NCBI GenBank assembly: GCA_004556205.1
Contig: SFIL01000021.1
Location: 1 to 34,846, forward strand
Direction of reading: 5' to 3'
Length of the DNA: 34,846 bases
DNA from: Clostridiales bacterium
Lineage (GTDB): Bacteria; Bacillota; Clostridia; Oscillospirales; Oscillospiraceae
Positions 20,486-29,090 of this stretch are shown here, in pieces. Within the stretch, counting starts at the first letter, position 1; each line of letters opens with the position of its first letter. A program made the translations under genes and the position numbers. The notes beneath the pieces were generated by a model that worked only from the letters and a program-made list of their open reading frames with translations, ran no database searches and had not been told where the DNA came from.

Positions 20486-22504
20486 TTATTCTCCCGTCGT
20501 CTCCGAGGCTTCCGTGCTCGGCTCGGTACTCGGCTCCGTTGACGGTTCCGTAGAAGGCTCGGTGCTCGGATCCGTGGACGGCTCCGTGCTCGGATCCGTG
20601 GACGGCTCCGTGCTCGGGTCGGTGGACGGCTCGGTGCTCGGATCCGTGGACGGCTCAGTACTCGGCTCGGTGGACTCCTCTGCATCAACGATATGCGCGA
20701 TTTCGCGGTCACGCGTGTCGTATCTGGAGTAGCACACGACCTCCTTGGAGAGCAGGTTGCCGTCCTTGTCGTACTTATACATATAAGTTGTCACATTTGC
20801 GCCGTCGTGGGCGGTCTGGATCACGTCGCCCTCCTTGTAATCCTTGAACTGGTTGTAGTTGGGCATATCGGGCGAGATATCAATGGTTTTTTCACCTGCG
20901 TTATACCACGCGGTGATTTCGTAGTCGAGCTTGACGGTGTAATCCTTTGTCTCCGTGCCGACGAAGCGGATGTGGACATAGCCGTCGGAAACGGAGGCGT
21001 CGATGCGGATGGGGTGGGTCGAGTTGTTGCGGAACTTGTAGTCAAGGCTTCCCCAGTAGATCGTCGCGTCCATGCCGTAGGGAATATAGTCCGGAAGGTA
21101 CTGATGCTCGGCGCGTTCAAGCACCTCCAGATCCGCCTTCAGTGTGCACCAAAAGATCGTCGATGCAACTTGGCAGACGCCGCCGCCGAGCTGGTTTTCG
21201 GTTCTGCCGCCGACATAGACGCCCGCCTCGCCGTAGCCCTTGGCGGCGGTGCGCTGGCCGACGACCTCGTTGAAGGAGAAGACGTCGCCGGGCTTGAGAA
21301 TTGTGCCGTTAATTGCTTCACAGGCAAGCTCGAGGTTGTGCGTACGCGTCGGATTCCAAACGTGCGGGCTGTCGTACGACGCAAGCACGTCACAGAACAG
21401 CTCATTTTGCAGGGATTCGCGGGTAAAGCGCGGGATCAGCTCCTTCAGGGGCAGAATCACGGTGTCGCCGGGCTTCGCAGTAGAGAAGGCAATCAGCGCG
21501 TCAGACATCGTGAAGCCGTAGCCGTTCTTGCCGTCGGTGATCTCATAGGTGTCCTCGTCGCAGAACGCGTTGACGGGCGCGACGCAGTGATAGTCCTCGT
21601 AGAGCTTGTCCAAATCGACCGGCGTCGGAATTGTCTCGTTATAGATATATTGCAGGTCATAGTTGCCGCTCATGTAAGCGTCGATTACCTCTTTATAGAG
21701 TGCGTCGATGTCGATGTTGCGCTTGAGTGTGCCGATGGTGATCTCAATGGCATCCACGGTCTGCGGGTTGCCGTCCTGATCCGTGACGGTGGTTTTTCTG
21801 TCCTTGATCTGCGTATCCGTGCCGACGCAGACGGTATCCTCGAGGGTGCTCTCAAGCACATCGCGGATATATGTTTCATTAACGGTCAGAAGCTTCGATA
21901 CGTCAATATCTACGCGCGTGTCGTTTTCCTTTGTGCCGACGCCGCGGCCGTAGCGGTACGCCTCCTCGACTGCCGCGTCAACGTCCAAAGTGATCTCCAC
22001 ATACGACGCGGGCAGGCAGATGGTCTTGTCGCGGAGATAGGGCTTGCCGTTTTCGTCGAGCGGGGCGTCGGGATCGGTTTCGGGCGGTTCGGGCGCGGGA
22101 ATGGCGGCGGTGTTTTGCGCGTTTTCGAGCGGCTTGCCGTAAATATCGGTCACCGTCTCCTTCGATGGGTCATATGTCGTGACATAAAGCGGGAACGCGT
22201 CGCCCTCGGTGTAGAGGCGGATATTCATATCCTGATCGAAGCGCAGCGCGCCGAGCGCCTCCTTTGCTTCCTCCTTGGTCATGCCGCCGATGTCGATGCC
22301 GCCGACATAGATGTTCTGCGCGATCTTTTGGTCGTCGCGGAGCAGCAGATAGCCGACCGCACACGCGGCGATGACAACCAGAGAGCCGAGAATGCCCAAA
22401 ATGAGGGGCAGACGGCTTTTTTTCTTATTGTTCTTCGTCTTGCGGGCGGCATTTTGGGCGGCTTTCTGCGCCTGCGGACGGTTGGCTTTTTCAAATTTTC
22501 CCAT
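20486..22504 (-). CDS. VanW family protein with Ser/Thr/Glu/Pro repeat tail
   Basis: A 672-residue membrane-anchored surface protein. A basic Lys/Arg/Gln N-terminus leads into one membrane helix (about residues 31-54, LPLILGILGSLVVIAACAVG). Two regions like the peptidoglycan-binding PG_binding_4 type follow (VGGIDIGGMTKEEAKEAL is the first). The VanW domain (about 380-520) has THNLELACEAINGTILKPGD and NQLGGGVCQVASTIFW. A G5-like strand region comes next, then a tail from about residue 605 built of STEPSTDP repeats. VanW proteins occur in vancomycin clusters and many cell-wall loci, but their reaction is unknown; there are no van genes here. ATG 22504 has GAGGAG eight bases before it. The tail may act as a wall-spanning stalk. 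Confidence 0.88.
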   Translation of the reverse strand: MGKFEKANRPQAQKAAQNAARKTKNNKKKSRLPLILGILGSLVVIAACAVGYLLLRDDQKIAQNIYVGGIDIGGMTKEEAKEALGALRFDQDMNIRLYTEGDAFPLYVTTYDPSKETVTDIYGKPLENAQNTAAIPAPEPPETDPDAPLDENGKPYLRDKTICLPASYVEITLDVDAAVEEAYRYGRGVGTKENDTRVDIDVSKLLTVNETYIRDVLESTLEDTVCVGTDTQIKDRKTTVTDQDGNPQTVDAIEITIGTLKRNIDIDALYKEVIDAYMSGNYDLQYIYNETIPTPVDLDKLYEDYHCVAPVNAFCDEDTYEITDGKNGYGFTMSDALIAFSTAKPGDTVILPLKELIPRFTRESLQNELFCDVLASYDSPHVWNPTRTHNLELACEAINGTILKPGDVFSFNEVVGQRTAAKGYGEAGVYVGGRTENQLGGGVCQVASTIFWCTLKADLEVLERAEHQYLPDYIPYGMDATIYWGSLDYKFRNNSTHPIRIDASVSDGYVHIRFVGTETKDYTVKLDYEITAWYNAGEKTIDISPDMPNYNQFKDYKEGDVIQTAHDGANVTTYMYKYDKDGNLLSKEVVCYSRYDTRDREIAHIVDAEESTEPSTEPSTDPSTEPSTDPSTEPSTDPSTEPSTDPSTEPSTEPSTEPSTEPSTEASETTGE
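20505..20680. repeat. Tandem 24-bp repeats encoding the VanW tail
   Basis: Units such as GGCTCGGTGCTCGGATCC plus GTGGAC recur about seven times with few changes, coding on the minus strand for STEPSTDP. Copy number is likely to vary by slippage. Confidence 0.9.
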
Positions 22505-22619
22505 ATTTTTCTCCTCGTTGCATATCATATCACAATGCAGGCGGCGCAAGAATCGCGCCTCTGCGCGCGGCGGAAGAATATGCCCGCCGCCATGCCGAAA
22601 AAGTCAATAATGTATCTTT

Positions 22620-22647
22620 ATTATACCGTAGAACGGATAAAAAGCAA
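22620..22647 (-). promoter_or_regulatory. Promoter of the VanW gene
   Basis: On the minus strand, TTGCTT (22642-22647), a 16-base spacer and TATAAT (22620-22625), 116 bases ahead of the start codon. Confidence 0.7.
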
Positions 22648-22699
22648 CTACGAATTCATGACGAATCCATTACAAAAGAGTAAAGTTATGTCAACTGAA

Positions 22700-22957
22700 T
22701 TTATTCAAAGTAACGTCGCGTGCAGACATGATCCTGTAATGCCATTGCGAGGGCGATTTTTCGCCCGAGGCAAGCTCTGCACGGGAACGCGAATGGTTGC
22801 GGCGAGTACCTTCGCGCACGGATTTTGAATGGAAGGGGCGGCATCCGCAATACCCGCAAGAAGCGCGCCACAGCCGTAAGGCACCATCGCTGCCAACGGC
22901 TGTGCAGGCGATACGCCGCATACGTACATATTAGACGTTCTTTGCATCGGTTTTGTT
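22700..22957. repeat. Repeat-derived gap between VanW and mfd genes
   Basis: The gap holds a CATTGCGAGGGCG/CGCCCGAGGCA hairpin (22743-22775) and, on the minus strand, CAGCCGTTGGCAGC, then GCCTTACGGCTGTGGCG, matching the repeat at 17740-17775. Three overlapping minus-strand frames read the same peptide (QPLAAMVPYGCGALLAG) that the repeat at 17.7 kb encodes (QPLAALPPYGCGVLVCF), so they are repeats rather than genes. Confidence 0.6.
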
Positions 22958-25900
22958 TCATGCATTATGAAAATTCTGCAAAAATTCTTCTGCGGCTTTC
23001 AAGGAATTCTCCCCGGCTGCCAATTTCAGCGTCAAAAGCGGCTTGTCGCTCTTCGGCGAGAGGAACATACGCTTTTCATACGCGGGCAGGGCGCAGACCG
23101 CCGCAACAGCCTCAAAGGAGAATTTTGCCAGCGTGAATTGCAGCGTCCGTCCCTTCTGGGAGATGTCCGAAATACCCTGTGCCGCCGCCCTTGCGCGCAG
23201 CAGCGCGATCGAAATCAGATTCATCGAGCCCCTGGGCGGGTCGCCGTAGCGATCGACGATCTCGTCGAGCAGCTCGTCCGCGTCCTCCTGTGAGCGGATG
23301 GCGGCCATACGGCGGTAAAGATCCATTCGCTGTTCGCCTGACGAGACATAATCCTTGTCGATGTTCGCCGTGACGTCGAGATCGGCGGTGCAGGCGACCT
23401 CCTCGGCGGGCTTTTCGCCGCGCTCCTCCAAGACCGCCTCCTCCAAAAGCTTCAGATAGAGGTCGTAGCCGACGGATACCATGTGTCCCGACTGCGCCGC
23501 GCCGAGCAGATTGCCCGCGCCGCGAATTTCAAGGTCGCGCATGGCGATTTTGAAGCCGGAGCCGAACTCCGCGAAATCGCGGATGGCGTTGAGCCGTTTT
23601 TCCGCGACCTCGGTCAGCACCTTGCCGCGGCGGAAGGTCAGGTAGGCAAAGGCGTGACGGCTCGAGCGGCCGACGCGTCCGCGAATTTGGTGGAGCTGTG
23701 CAAGCCCGAGCTTATCCGCGTCCTCGATGATGAGCGTGTTGACGTTTGAAATGTCAATACCCGTCTCAATGATCGTCGTGCAGACGAGAATTTGGAGTTC
23801 GCCGTCCGCCATGCGCTGCATGACCTCGCTCAGCTCCTCCTCGCTCATTTTGCCGTGGGCAATGCCGATCTCGGCATCGGGGAGGGCTTTTTTGATGCGT
23901 GCGGCGCATTGCGCGATGGATTCGACGCGGTTGTGCAGGTAGTAGACCTGTCCGCCGCGCTCCAGCTCGCGCCGCATCGCGTCAACCAGCACCGGCTCTG
24001 CGTATTCGAGCACAAAGGTCTGCACGGGGTAGCGGTCGTGCGGCGGCTCTTCGATGGTGGACATATCGCGCAGACCCGAGAGCGCCATGTTCAGCGTGCG
24101 CGGGATCGGCGTGGCCGAGAGCGTCAGCACATCGACGCCGCGAGAAAGCTCTTTTAACTTCTCTTTATGCGTCACACCGAAGCGCTGTTCCTCGTCCACA
24201 ATCAGCAGCCCGAGATCCTTAAACTCGACGTCCTTTTGCAGCAGCTTGTGCGTGCCGATGATGAGGTCGAGCGTACCGGCGCGGAGGTCGGCAAGGTTTT
24301 TGCGGTTCTGCGCGGGCGTGCAGAACCGCGAGAGCATACCGATCTGCACGGGGAAGCCGCGAAAACGGTTGACGGCGGTCGTATAATGCTGCTGTGCCAA
24401 AACCGTGGTCGGCACTAAGATCGCCACCTGTTTACCGTCCAAAATGGCCTTCATGGCGGCGCGTAAAGCAACCTCTGTTTTGCCGAAGCCGACGTCGCCG
24501 CAGAGCAGACGGTCCATCGGATGCGGCGACTCCATATCCGCCTTGATCTCGTCGATGGAGCGGAGCTGGTCGTCCGTCTCGGCGTAGGGGAAATTCTGCT
24601 CGAACTCGGACTGCCACGGCGTGTCGGCGGCAAAGGCAAAGCCCGGCAGACGCTTTCGCTCGGCATAGAGCTTAATCAGCTCCTCCGCGATGTCCTTTGC
24701 CGCCGCCTTTGCGCGCGCCTTGGTCTTTTGCCACTGGTCGCCGCCGAGACGGTTCAGCTTCACCGGCGCGTCCTCGCCGCCGCCGATGTATTTGCCGATC
24801 AGGTCGAGCTGCGTCGCGGGAACATAGAGCACGTCCGTCCCCTGATACGCGATTTTAACGTAATCCTTTACAGCACCGTCGATCTTCATCTGCTCCATGC
24901 AGACATAGCGCCCGATCCCGTGGTACTCGTGGACGACAAGATCGCCCGGCGAAAGATCGGCAAAAGAGTCCAATTTTTGACGATTTGATGCTTTTTGATG
25001 CTTTTTGCGCGTTTTCTGAGCGTTTTGCGCAAGCAATTGTCCCTCGGTCAGCACGGCGAAGCGCAGATCGGGATACTCCATGCCGAAGGGGAGCGCGCCG
25101 TCGGTGAGCAGAATCTGCCCGCCGTGCGGCAAAGCCGTCAGCGGGAAGGCAAGAAAGGCAGAAATGCCCTGCTCGCGCAAAAGATTTGCCAAAATCTCCC
25201 CGCGCCGGCGATTTCCGCACAGGACGAGGGAGGCGTATTCGTTTTTCTGATAGAATTTGAGGTCAGTCGCCGCCGCGTCGAGGTTGCCGCCGTAGGACGG
25301 AAGCTGTTTCGCGGTGATGCTGACCAGCTCCTTCGGCGGCAGAGACTGCGGATAGGAGGCGGCGAGGAAGGAGTCCAAAAACACCGCCGCGTGTCCCGCG
25401 ACGCGGTCGCAGACGGATTCCCAATCGGCGGAAAATTCGCACAGCTCCCCGCAGAGAATGCCCGATTCGAGGAGGCTGTCAAGCATCATGCCCTCCTCCT
25501 CCATATGGCGGTCGGCGGCGCGGTACAGATTGCCGTGGTCGCAGAAAAAGACCGGCGCGTCGGCGGGAATGTAGTCGGCGGCGCACGCGAATTCGGGATA
25601 AATCAGCGCCATGTAACGGTCAGCGGCGGAGAGAGTCACGCCGCTGTGTAAAGCGTCTTCATCCTCCGCGAGGGTGCGCAGCAGCGCCTCGTTCGGCGTT
25701 CTGCGGCGGCGCAGACGCGCTTGCAGCGCCGCAAGGTCGGCGGCAAGCCCCTCCGCGCCGCTCGGATGCAGGCGCGGGAGCGTCTCCGCGACAGGCAGAA
25801 GGATGAATTCCTCGATGTTCTCGACGCGCCGCTGGGTTATGGGGTCGAAAAAGCCCATCGCATCCACCTCGTCGCCGAAAAATTCAACACGCACAGGGCG

Positions 25901-26461
25901 GTCGCAGGCGGGAGAAAAGACGTCTAAAATGCCGCCGCGCACGGAGAATTGCCCGACGCCCTCGACGAGGTTGCCGCGGACATAACCCGCCTGCACCAGC
26001 TTTGCGCACAGCGCATCCAAGCCGATCTGCGCGCCGAGCTTAAGCGTGAGCGCTGCGGAAAAGAGGACGCTTTTCGGCATTGTCCGCAGAGCGATTGCCT
26101 CCCAAGTTGTCAGAAGGAGCTTTTGTTCGCCGCGCGCGAGGTCATAGAGCAGACGGAGACGCTGATGCTCCCAGCCGCGCGAGATCGCGGAGGCGTTGTG
26201 AAAGGTCAGGTCACGCGACGGCAGAATCGGTGCCTCCGTGCCGAGAAAAGCGGCAAGCTCCGCCTGTGTACGCCGTGCCGCCAGCTCATCCTGACAGATG
26301 ACGACGGCAGGACGCTTTGTGTCGTGCAGGAGCGAGGCAATCAGATGCGAACGGTTGATCTGCGCCGCGCCGGAGACGCCGACGGCTTGATTTTTTTCAA
26401 GGCAGGCGGCAAGCCGCCGATACTCCGGCAGCCCGCGCAACATGGTAAGTAAAAGCTCCAT
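22958..26461 (-). CDS. mfd: Transcription-repair coupling factor Mfd
   Basis: Mfd displaces RNA polymerase stalled at DNA damage and recruits UvrA. The 1167-residue product has all parts in order: the UvrB-like N-terminal domains (about 1-400), the RNA-polymerase interaction domain from about 500 (DLSPGDLVVHEYHGIGRYV), the helicase with Walker A GDVGFGKTE near 652 and the DEEQ box (LLIVDEEQRFGVTHKEKL), the TRG translocation motif region (LRDMSTIEEPPHDRYPV), and the C-terminal D7 domain. GGAGG lies before ATG 26461. It follows pth with a 353-base gap of repeats and may have its own promoter. The direction is opposite to that expected of a leading-strand gene on this side of the origin. Confidence 0.97.
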   Translation of the reverse strand: MELLLTMLRGLPEYRRLAACLEKNQAVGVSGAAQINRSHLIASLLHDTKRPAVVICQDELAARRTQAELAAFLGTEAPILPSRDLTFHNASAISRGWEHQRLRLLYDLARGEQKLLLTTWEAIALRTMPKSVLFSAALTLKLGAQIGLDALCAKLVQAGYVRGNLVEGVGQFSVRGGILDVFSPACDRPVRVEFFGDEVDAMGFFDPITQRRVENIEEFILLPVAETLPRLHPSGAEGLAADLAALQARLRRRRTPNEALLRTLAEDEDALHSGVTLSAADRYMALIYPEFACAADYIPADAPVFFCDHGNLYRAADRHMEEEGMMLDSLLESGILCGELCEFSADWESVCDRVAGHAAVFLDSFLAASYPQSLPPKELVSITAKQLPSYGGNLDAAATDLKFYQKNEYASLVLCGNRRRGEILANLLREQGISAFLAFPLTALPHGGQILLTDGALPFGMEYPDLRFAVLTEGQLLAQNAQKTRKKHQKASNRQKLDSFADLSPGDLVVHEYHGIGRYVCMEQMKIDGAVKDYVKIAYQGTDVLYVPATQLDLIGKYIGGGEDAPVKLNRLGGDQWQKTKARAKAAAKDIAEELIKLYAERKRLPGFAFAADTPWQSEFEQNFPYAETDDQLRSIDEIKADMESPHPMDRLLCGDVGFGKTEVALRAAMKAILDGKQVAILVPTTVLAQQHYTTAVNRFRGFPVQIGMLSRFCTPAQNRKNLADLRAGTLDLIIGTHKLLQKDVEFKDLGLLIVDEEQRFGVTHKEKLKELSRGVDVLTLSATPIPRTLNMALSGLRDMSTIEEPPHDRYPVQTFVLEYAEPVLVDAMRRELERGGQVYYLHNRVESIAQCAARIKKALPDAEIGIAHGKMSEEELSEVMQRMADGELQILVCTTIIETGIDISNVNTLIIEDADKLGLAQLHQIRGRVGRSSRHAFAYLTFRRGKVLTEVAEKRLNAIRDFAEFGSGFKIAMRDLEIRGAGNLLGAAQSGHMVSVGYDLYLKLLEEAVLEERGEKPAEEVACTADLDVTANIDKDYVSSGEQRMDLYRRMAAIRSQEDADELLDEIVDRYGDPPRGSMNLISIALLRARAAAQGISDISQKGRTLQFTLAKFSFEAVAAVCALPAYEKRMFLSPKSDKPLLTLKLAAGENSLKAAEEFLQNFHNA

Positions 26462-26814
26462 AAAACCTCCGTAAAATGTGATGCGGCAAAACTGTAGGGG
26501 CGGCTGTCAGCCGCCCGCGTGCAGGCAGTTGGTATTTTAGTGAATGGTGAATAGCGCTCCGCGCGGATTCAAAAGCGTGAAGGTTTCCCTCCCGTGTCAT
26601 TGCGAGCCGAGGAACGAGGCGTGGCAATCTATTGCAGGCACTTACCATCATATTCCACCTGATTGCACGCAAAAGCGCGGAAATCGGGCATGACGCCCAA
26701 TTTCCGTAGAAATCAATGTTATTCGACAATATTCTGAAGGAACACGCCGTTTATGCTATAACCTTTCGGGTGCGGCGTGTTTCAACAATAAACACAAAAA
26801 ACGATCAAAAACGC
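26462..26814. repeat. Repeat-rich gap between mfd and pth
   Basis: It holds the palindrome GGGGCGGCTGTCAGCCGCCC (26497-26516), GTGCAGGCAGTTGG, a GTGAATGGTGAATAG stretch with AGCGCTCCGCGCGGATTC (26534-26572) and half a CATTGCGAG element (26595-26650). A 9-bp stem, AACACGCCG (26741-26749) with CGGCGTGTT (26773-26781), lies near the pth stop and might end the prs-pth transcript, though its loop is long. No gene is seen. Confidence 0.75.
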
Positions 26815-27408
26815 TCATTTTCTGCCATTATACTTACTTGCGGCGGCTTGTACGCCGTTTTCGATCAGCTCCAGGGCGGCGCTTGCCGCGTCATCGAGCA
26901 CGGGTGCGATCAGCTTTTCCTCGTCCTTTGTAAAATTCGAGAGCACCCAATCGGCAAGTTCATAGTCGGGGTGCGGCTTTGCGCCGACGCCGACCTTCAC
27001 GCGCGGGAAGCTCTGGCTGTTCAGTGCGCCGATGATGGATTTGATCCCGTTGTGCCCGCCCGCCGAGCCGTCCGCGCGCACGCGCAGACGCCCGACGTCA
27101 AGCGAAATATCGTCAAACAGGACAATTACACGTTCTGCGGGCAGCTTATAAAACCGCGCCGCGTCCATCACGGAAAGCCCCGAGTTGTTCATAAAGGTCT
27201 GCGGCTTGAGCAGGATCAGCTTCAGCCCTTTATAGCTCCCCTGCCCGTACAGACCGCGGAATTTCGCGCGATCGACCTTAACGCCGAGCTGCGCCGCGAG
27301 GCGGTCAATGACGCGAAAGCCGACATTATGCCGCGTGCGGGCGTAATTTTCGCCCGGGTTTCCGAGCCCGACGATGAGCCAATCGCAGGCAGGCTTGCGA
27401 AACAGCAT
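26815..27408 (-). CDS. pth: Peptidyl-tRNA hydrolase
   Basis: Pth releases peptides from peptidyl-tRNA that drops off ribosomes. The 197-residue protein has the family's VGLGNPGENYARTRHNVGF with catalytic His27, the TFMNNSG motif (often MNLSG or MNRSG), DDISLDVGRLRVR with the conserved aspartate, and GGHNGIKSII. The ATG shares one base with the prs stop codon (TGATG at 27406-27410). No separate ribosome site is visible, so translation probably depends on ribosomes finishing prs. Confidence 0.96.
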   Translation of the reverse strand: MLFRKPACDWLIVGLGNPGENYARTRHNVGFRVIDRLAAQLGVKVDRAKFRGLYGQGSYKGLKLILLKPQTFMNNSGLSVMDAARFYKLPAERVIVLFDDISLDVGRLRVRADGSAGGHNGIKSIIGALNSQSFPRVKVGVGAKPHPDYELADWVLSNFTKDEEKLIAPVLDDAASAALELIENGVQAAASKYNGRK

Positions 27409-28373
27409 CAGAACAGGCTGGAGATAGACGTCTCGTTGTAGATGCGCGAGATCGCCTTGGCGAAGGTCGGAGCAGCGTCGAGCTGGCGGATCTTCGAGCC
27501 GGTGTAGTCGGTGGGCAGCGGAATGGTGTTGAGCAGCATCAGCTCCTCAATGCAGCTGTCCTCAATGCGCTGCGTGGCGTTGCCGGAGAGAACGCCGTGT
27601 GTTGCGCAGGCGTAGACCGCCTTCGCCTTGCCGATGGTCTTGATAGCCTCGGCGGCGTTGCAGAGCGAGCCGGCGGTGTCCACAATATCATCGTACAGAA
27701 TACAGGTTTTCCCCTCGACGTCGCCGATGATGTTCATGACCTCGCACATATTGGCGCGCTGGCGGCGCTTGTCAACGATGGCAAGACCCATATGCACCTT
27801 GGCGGCAAAGGCGCGCGAACGCGCGACCGAGCCGACGTCGGGCGAAACGACGCAGAATTCGTCGTGGTTGTAAACGGTTTCATCGAATTTGGAGAGGTAG
27901 TAGCGCGTGAAGAGCGGATTGCCGACCATATTGTCAACGGGAATGTCGAAGAAGCCCTGAATCTGCGGCGCGTGGAGATCCATCGTCAGCACGCGGTCGG
28001 CGCCGGCGCAGGTGATGAGGTTGGCGACGAGCTTTGCGGAGATGGGGTCGCGGCCCTTGGCCTTACGGTCCTGCCGGGCGTAGCCGAAATAGGGGATGAC
28101 GGCGGTGATGCGGCCGGCGGAGGCGCGGCGGAACGCGTCGATCATGATGAGCAGCTCCATGAGATTGTTGTTAACGGGCTTGCAGGTGGACTGGATGACG
28201 AAAACGTCGCAGCCGCGAACGGTTTCATTGATGGATACGGAAATCTCGCCGTCAGCAAAAGCGGATACGGTGCTGTTGCCCAGATCCAGCCCTAATTCGG
28301 TGCAGATACCGCGGGCGAAGGGCGCGTTGGCGTTGGCAGTGAAGACCTTGATTTCGTTTCCGTGAGCGATCAT
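27408..28373 (-). CDS. prs: Ribose-phosphate pyrophosphokinase
   Basis: PRPP synthase, which makes phosphoribosyl pyrophosphate from ribose 5-phosphate and ATP for nucleotide, His and Trp synthesis. The 321-residue product has the class I pattern: FADGEISVSINETVRGCDVF, the flexible-loop region YFGYARQDRKAKGRDPISAK, the metal site TMDLHAPQIQGFF and the PRPP loop CILYDDIVDTAGSL. Start 28373 follows AGAGAGG; the frame is open far upstream through repeats, which is not real coding. A promoter lies about 75 bases upstream, and the leader contains two small hairpins. pth is translationally coupled at the 3' end. Confidence 0.97.
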   Translation of the reverse strand: MIAHGNEIKVFTANANAPFARGICTELGLDLGNSTVSAFADGEISVSINETVRGCDVFVIQSTCKPVNNNLMELLIMIDAFRRASAGRITAVIPYFGYARQDRKAKGRDPISAKLVANLITCAGADRVLTMDLHAPQIQGFFDIPVDNMVGNPLFTRYYLSKFDETVYNHDEFCVVSPDVGSVARSRAFAAKVHMGLAIVDKRRQRANMCEVMNIIGDVEGKTCILYDDIVDTAGSLCNAAEAIKTIGKAKAVYACATHGVLSGNATQRIEDSCIEELMLLNTIPLPTDYTGSKIRQLDAAPTFAKAISRIYNETSISSLF

Positions 28374-28394
28374 GGGGATACCTCTCTTTTTTCC

Positions 28395-28430
28395 GAGCCG
28401 AGGCTCTGTTTTTGTCGGTCCTGATAGGAC
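28395..28430 (-). promoter_or_regulatory. Two hairpins in the prs leader
   Basis: GTCCTATCAGGAC (28418-28430) and GAGCCTCGGCTC (28395-28406) lie on the minus strand between promoter and start codon. No known riboswitch is recognised and no T-run follows, so the role is open. Confidence 0.35.
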
Positions 28431-28448
28431 GGACTTTCTCCTATACCT

Positions 28449-28477
28449 ATTATAACAGATATTTTTCCTTTCGTCCA
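28449..28477 (-). promoter_or_regulatory. prs promoter
   Basis: On the minus strand, TGGACG (28472-28477), a 17-base spacer and a perfect TATAAT (28449-28454). Confidence 0.7.
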
Positions 28478-28559
28478 CCGATTTTACCGAGGAAAGCAAA
28501 CAAATTCCCGCGATTTTTCCGCGTGTTTTTTGTAGAAAAGAGGAAAAAGGAGGGGAGAG

Positions 28560-28740
28560 GGAATTGCAATGAATAGCGAATAGCGCTCCGCGCGGATTCC
28601 AACTGTAGCGCGGGGACATGTCCCCGCCGGTGCAGGAACTACCGACTGCGTACAAGCTTTCCTTCACTGTCATTGCGAGGAGCGCAGCGACGCGGCAATC
28701 TCGTGCAGGAATTATCAAATACGCACAGACACATTCGTCT
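28560..28740. repeat. Mosaic repeat block between prs and the XRE gene
   Basis: In order: GAATAGCGAATAG with GCGCTCCGCGCGGATTC (28570-28599), the palindrome GCGCGGGGACATGTCCCCGC (28603-28629), the GTGCAGGAACTACCGACTGC segment (28630-28653), and a left half of a CATTGCGAG element (28668-28722) followed by GTGCAGGAATTATC. Confidence 0.85.
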
Positions 28741-28983
28741 TTATCGAAGCTCCTGCTCAAGTGCGTTAAATTCTGCTGTATCGAAAAAATCGGCGAGTGT
28801 AATATCTAAACCGTCACAAATCATTTTGATTGTAAGCAGCTTTGGGTTTTCACTTTTCCCGTAGAGAATATTTTTGATACTTGATGGCGGCAAGGCGGAT
28901 AGGGTTGCTAAGCGGTTAATGGTAATGCTGCGCTCCCCGCAAAGTGTTAGAATCCGATTCCGGACGGCTTCAATCGTGGTCAT
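28741..28983 (-). CDS. XRE-family helix-turn-helix regulator
   Basis: An 80-residue DNA-binding protein of the Cro/C1 (XRE) type with only the HTH domain: RILTLCGERSITINRLATLS, then LPPSSIKNILYGKSENPKLL and TIKMICDGLDITLADFF, the standard five-helix pattern. A GGGGG run lies ten bases before ATG 28983. It is divergent from the 73-residue gene across 107 bases that hold two overlapping promoters and repeated GGCTATGCAT operators, so it probably represses both. The gene pair is more AT-rich than its surroundings and sits between repeat blocks, which suggests that it is an acquired cassette. Target genes beyond the pair are unknown. Confidence 0.88.
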   Translation of the reverse strand: MTTIEAVRNRILTLCGERSITINRLATLSALPPSSIKNILYGKSENPKLLTIKMICDGLDITLADFFDTAEFNALEQELR

Positions 28984-29007
28984 TTTTCAAACCCCCATGC
29001 TTTTTTG

Positions 29008-29036
29008 CCTATAGCTTAACGAAAAGCAGTGGACAA
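29008..29036 (-). promoter_or_regulatory. Promoter of the XRE regulator
   Basis: On the minus strand, TTGTCC (29031-29036), a 17-base spacer and TATAGG (29008-29013). Its -35 overlaps that of the opposing promoter. Confidence 0.5.
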
Positions 29037-29058
29037 AATAGGCTATGCATGCTACTAT
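29030..29058 (+). promoter_or_regulatory. Promoter of the 73-residue gene
   Basis: TGGACA at 29030-29035, a 17-base spacer and TACTAT at 29053-29058. The first operator repeat lies in the spacer and the second begins just after the -10. Confidence 0.65.
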
Positions 29059-29074
29059 TAGGCTATGCATAGCC
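29038..29074. promoter_or_regulatory. Probable operator: repeated TAGGCTATGCAT
   Basis: TAGGCTATGCAT occurs at 29039-29050 and 29059-29070, 20 bases apart (two helix turns). The second copy is part of a perfect 14-bp palindrome, GGCTATGCATAGCC (29061-29074). It is likely bound by the adjacent XRE protein. Confidence 0.7.
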
Positions 29075-29090
29075 GAGAAAGGGGTTCAAA

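Noticed and set aside
20486..22504. Vancomycin resistance cluster because of the VanW domain
   Set aside because: No vanA/B ligase, vanH, vanX, vanY or vanRS genes are present; VanW-domain proteins are widespread in Clostridia without resistance.
20693..22828. A 711-codon open frame on the plus strand opposite the VanW gene
   Set aside because: It is an antisense frame kept open by GC-rich codon use; no ribosome site or family features are seen, and the minus strand encodes a recognisable VanW protein with signal and repeats.
28374..28448. PRPP or purine riboswitch in the prs leader
   Set aside because: Only two short hairpins are visible; none of the conserved riboswitch core sequences I know are present.
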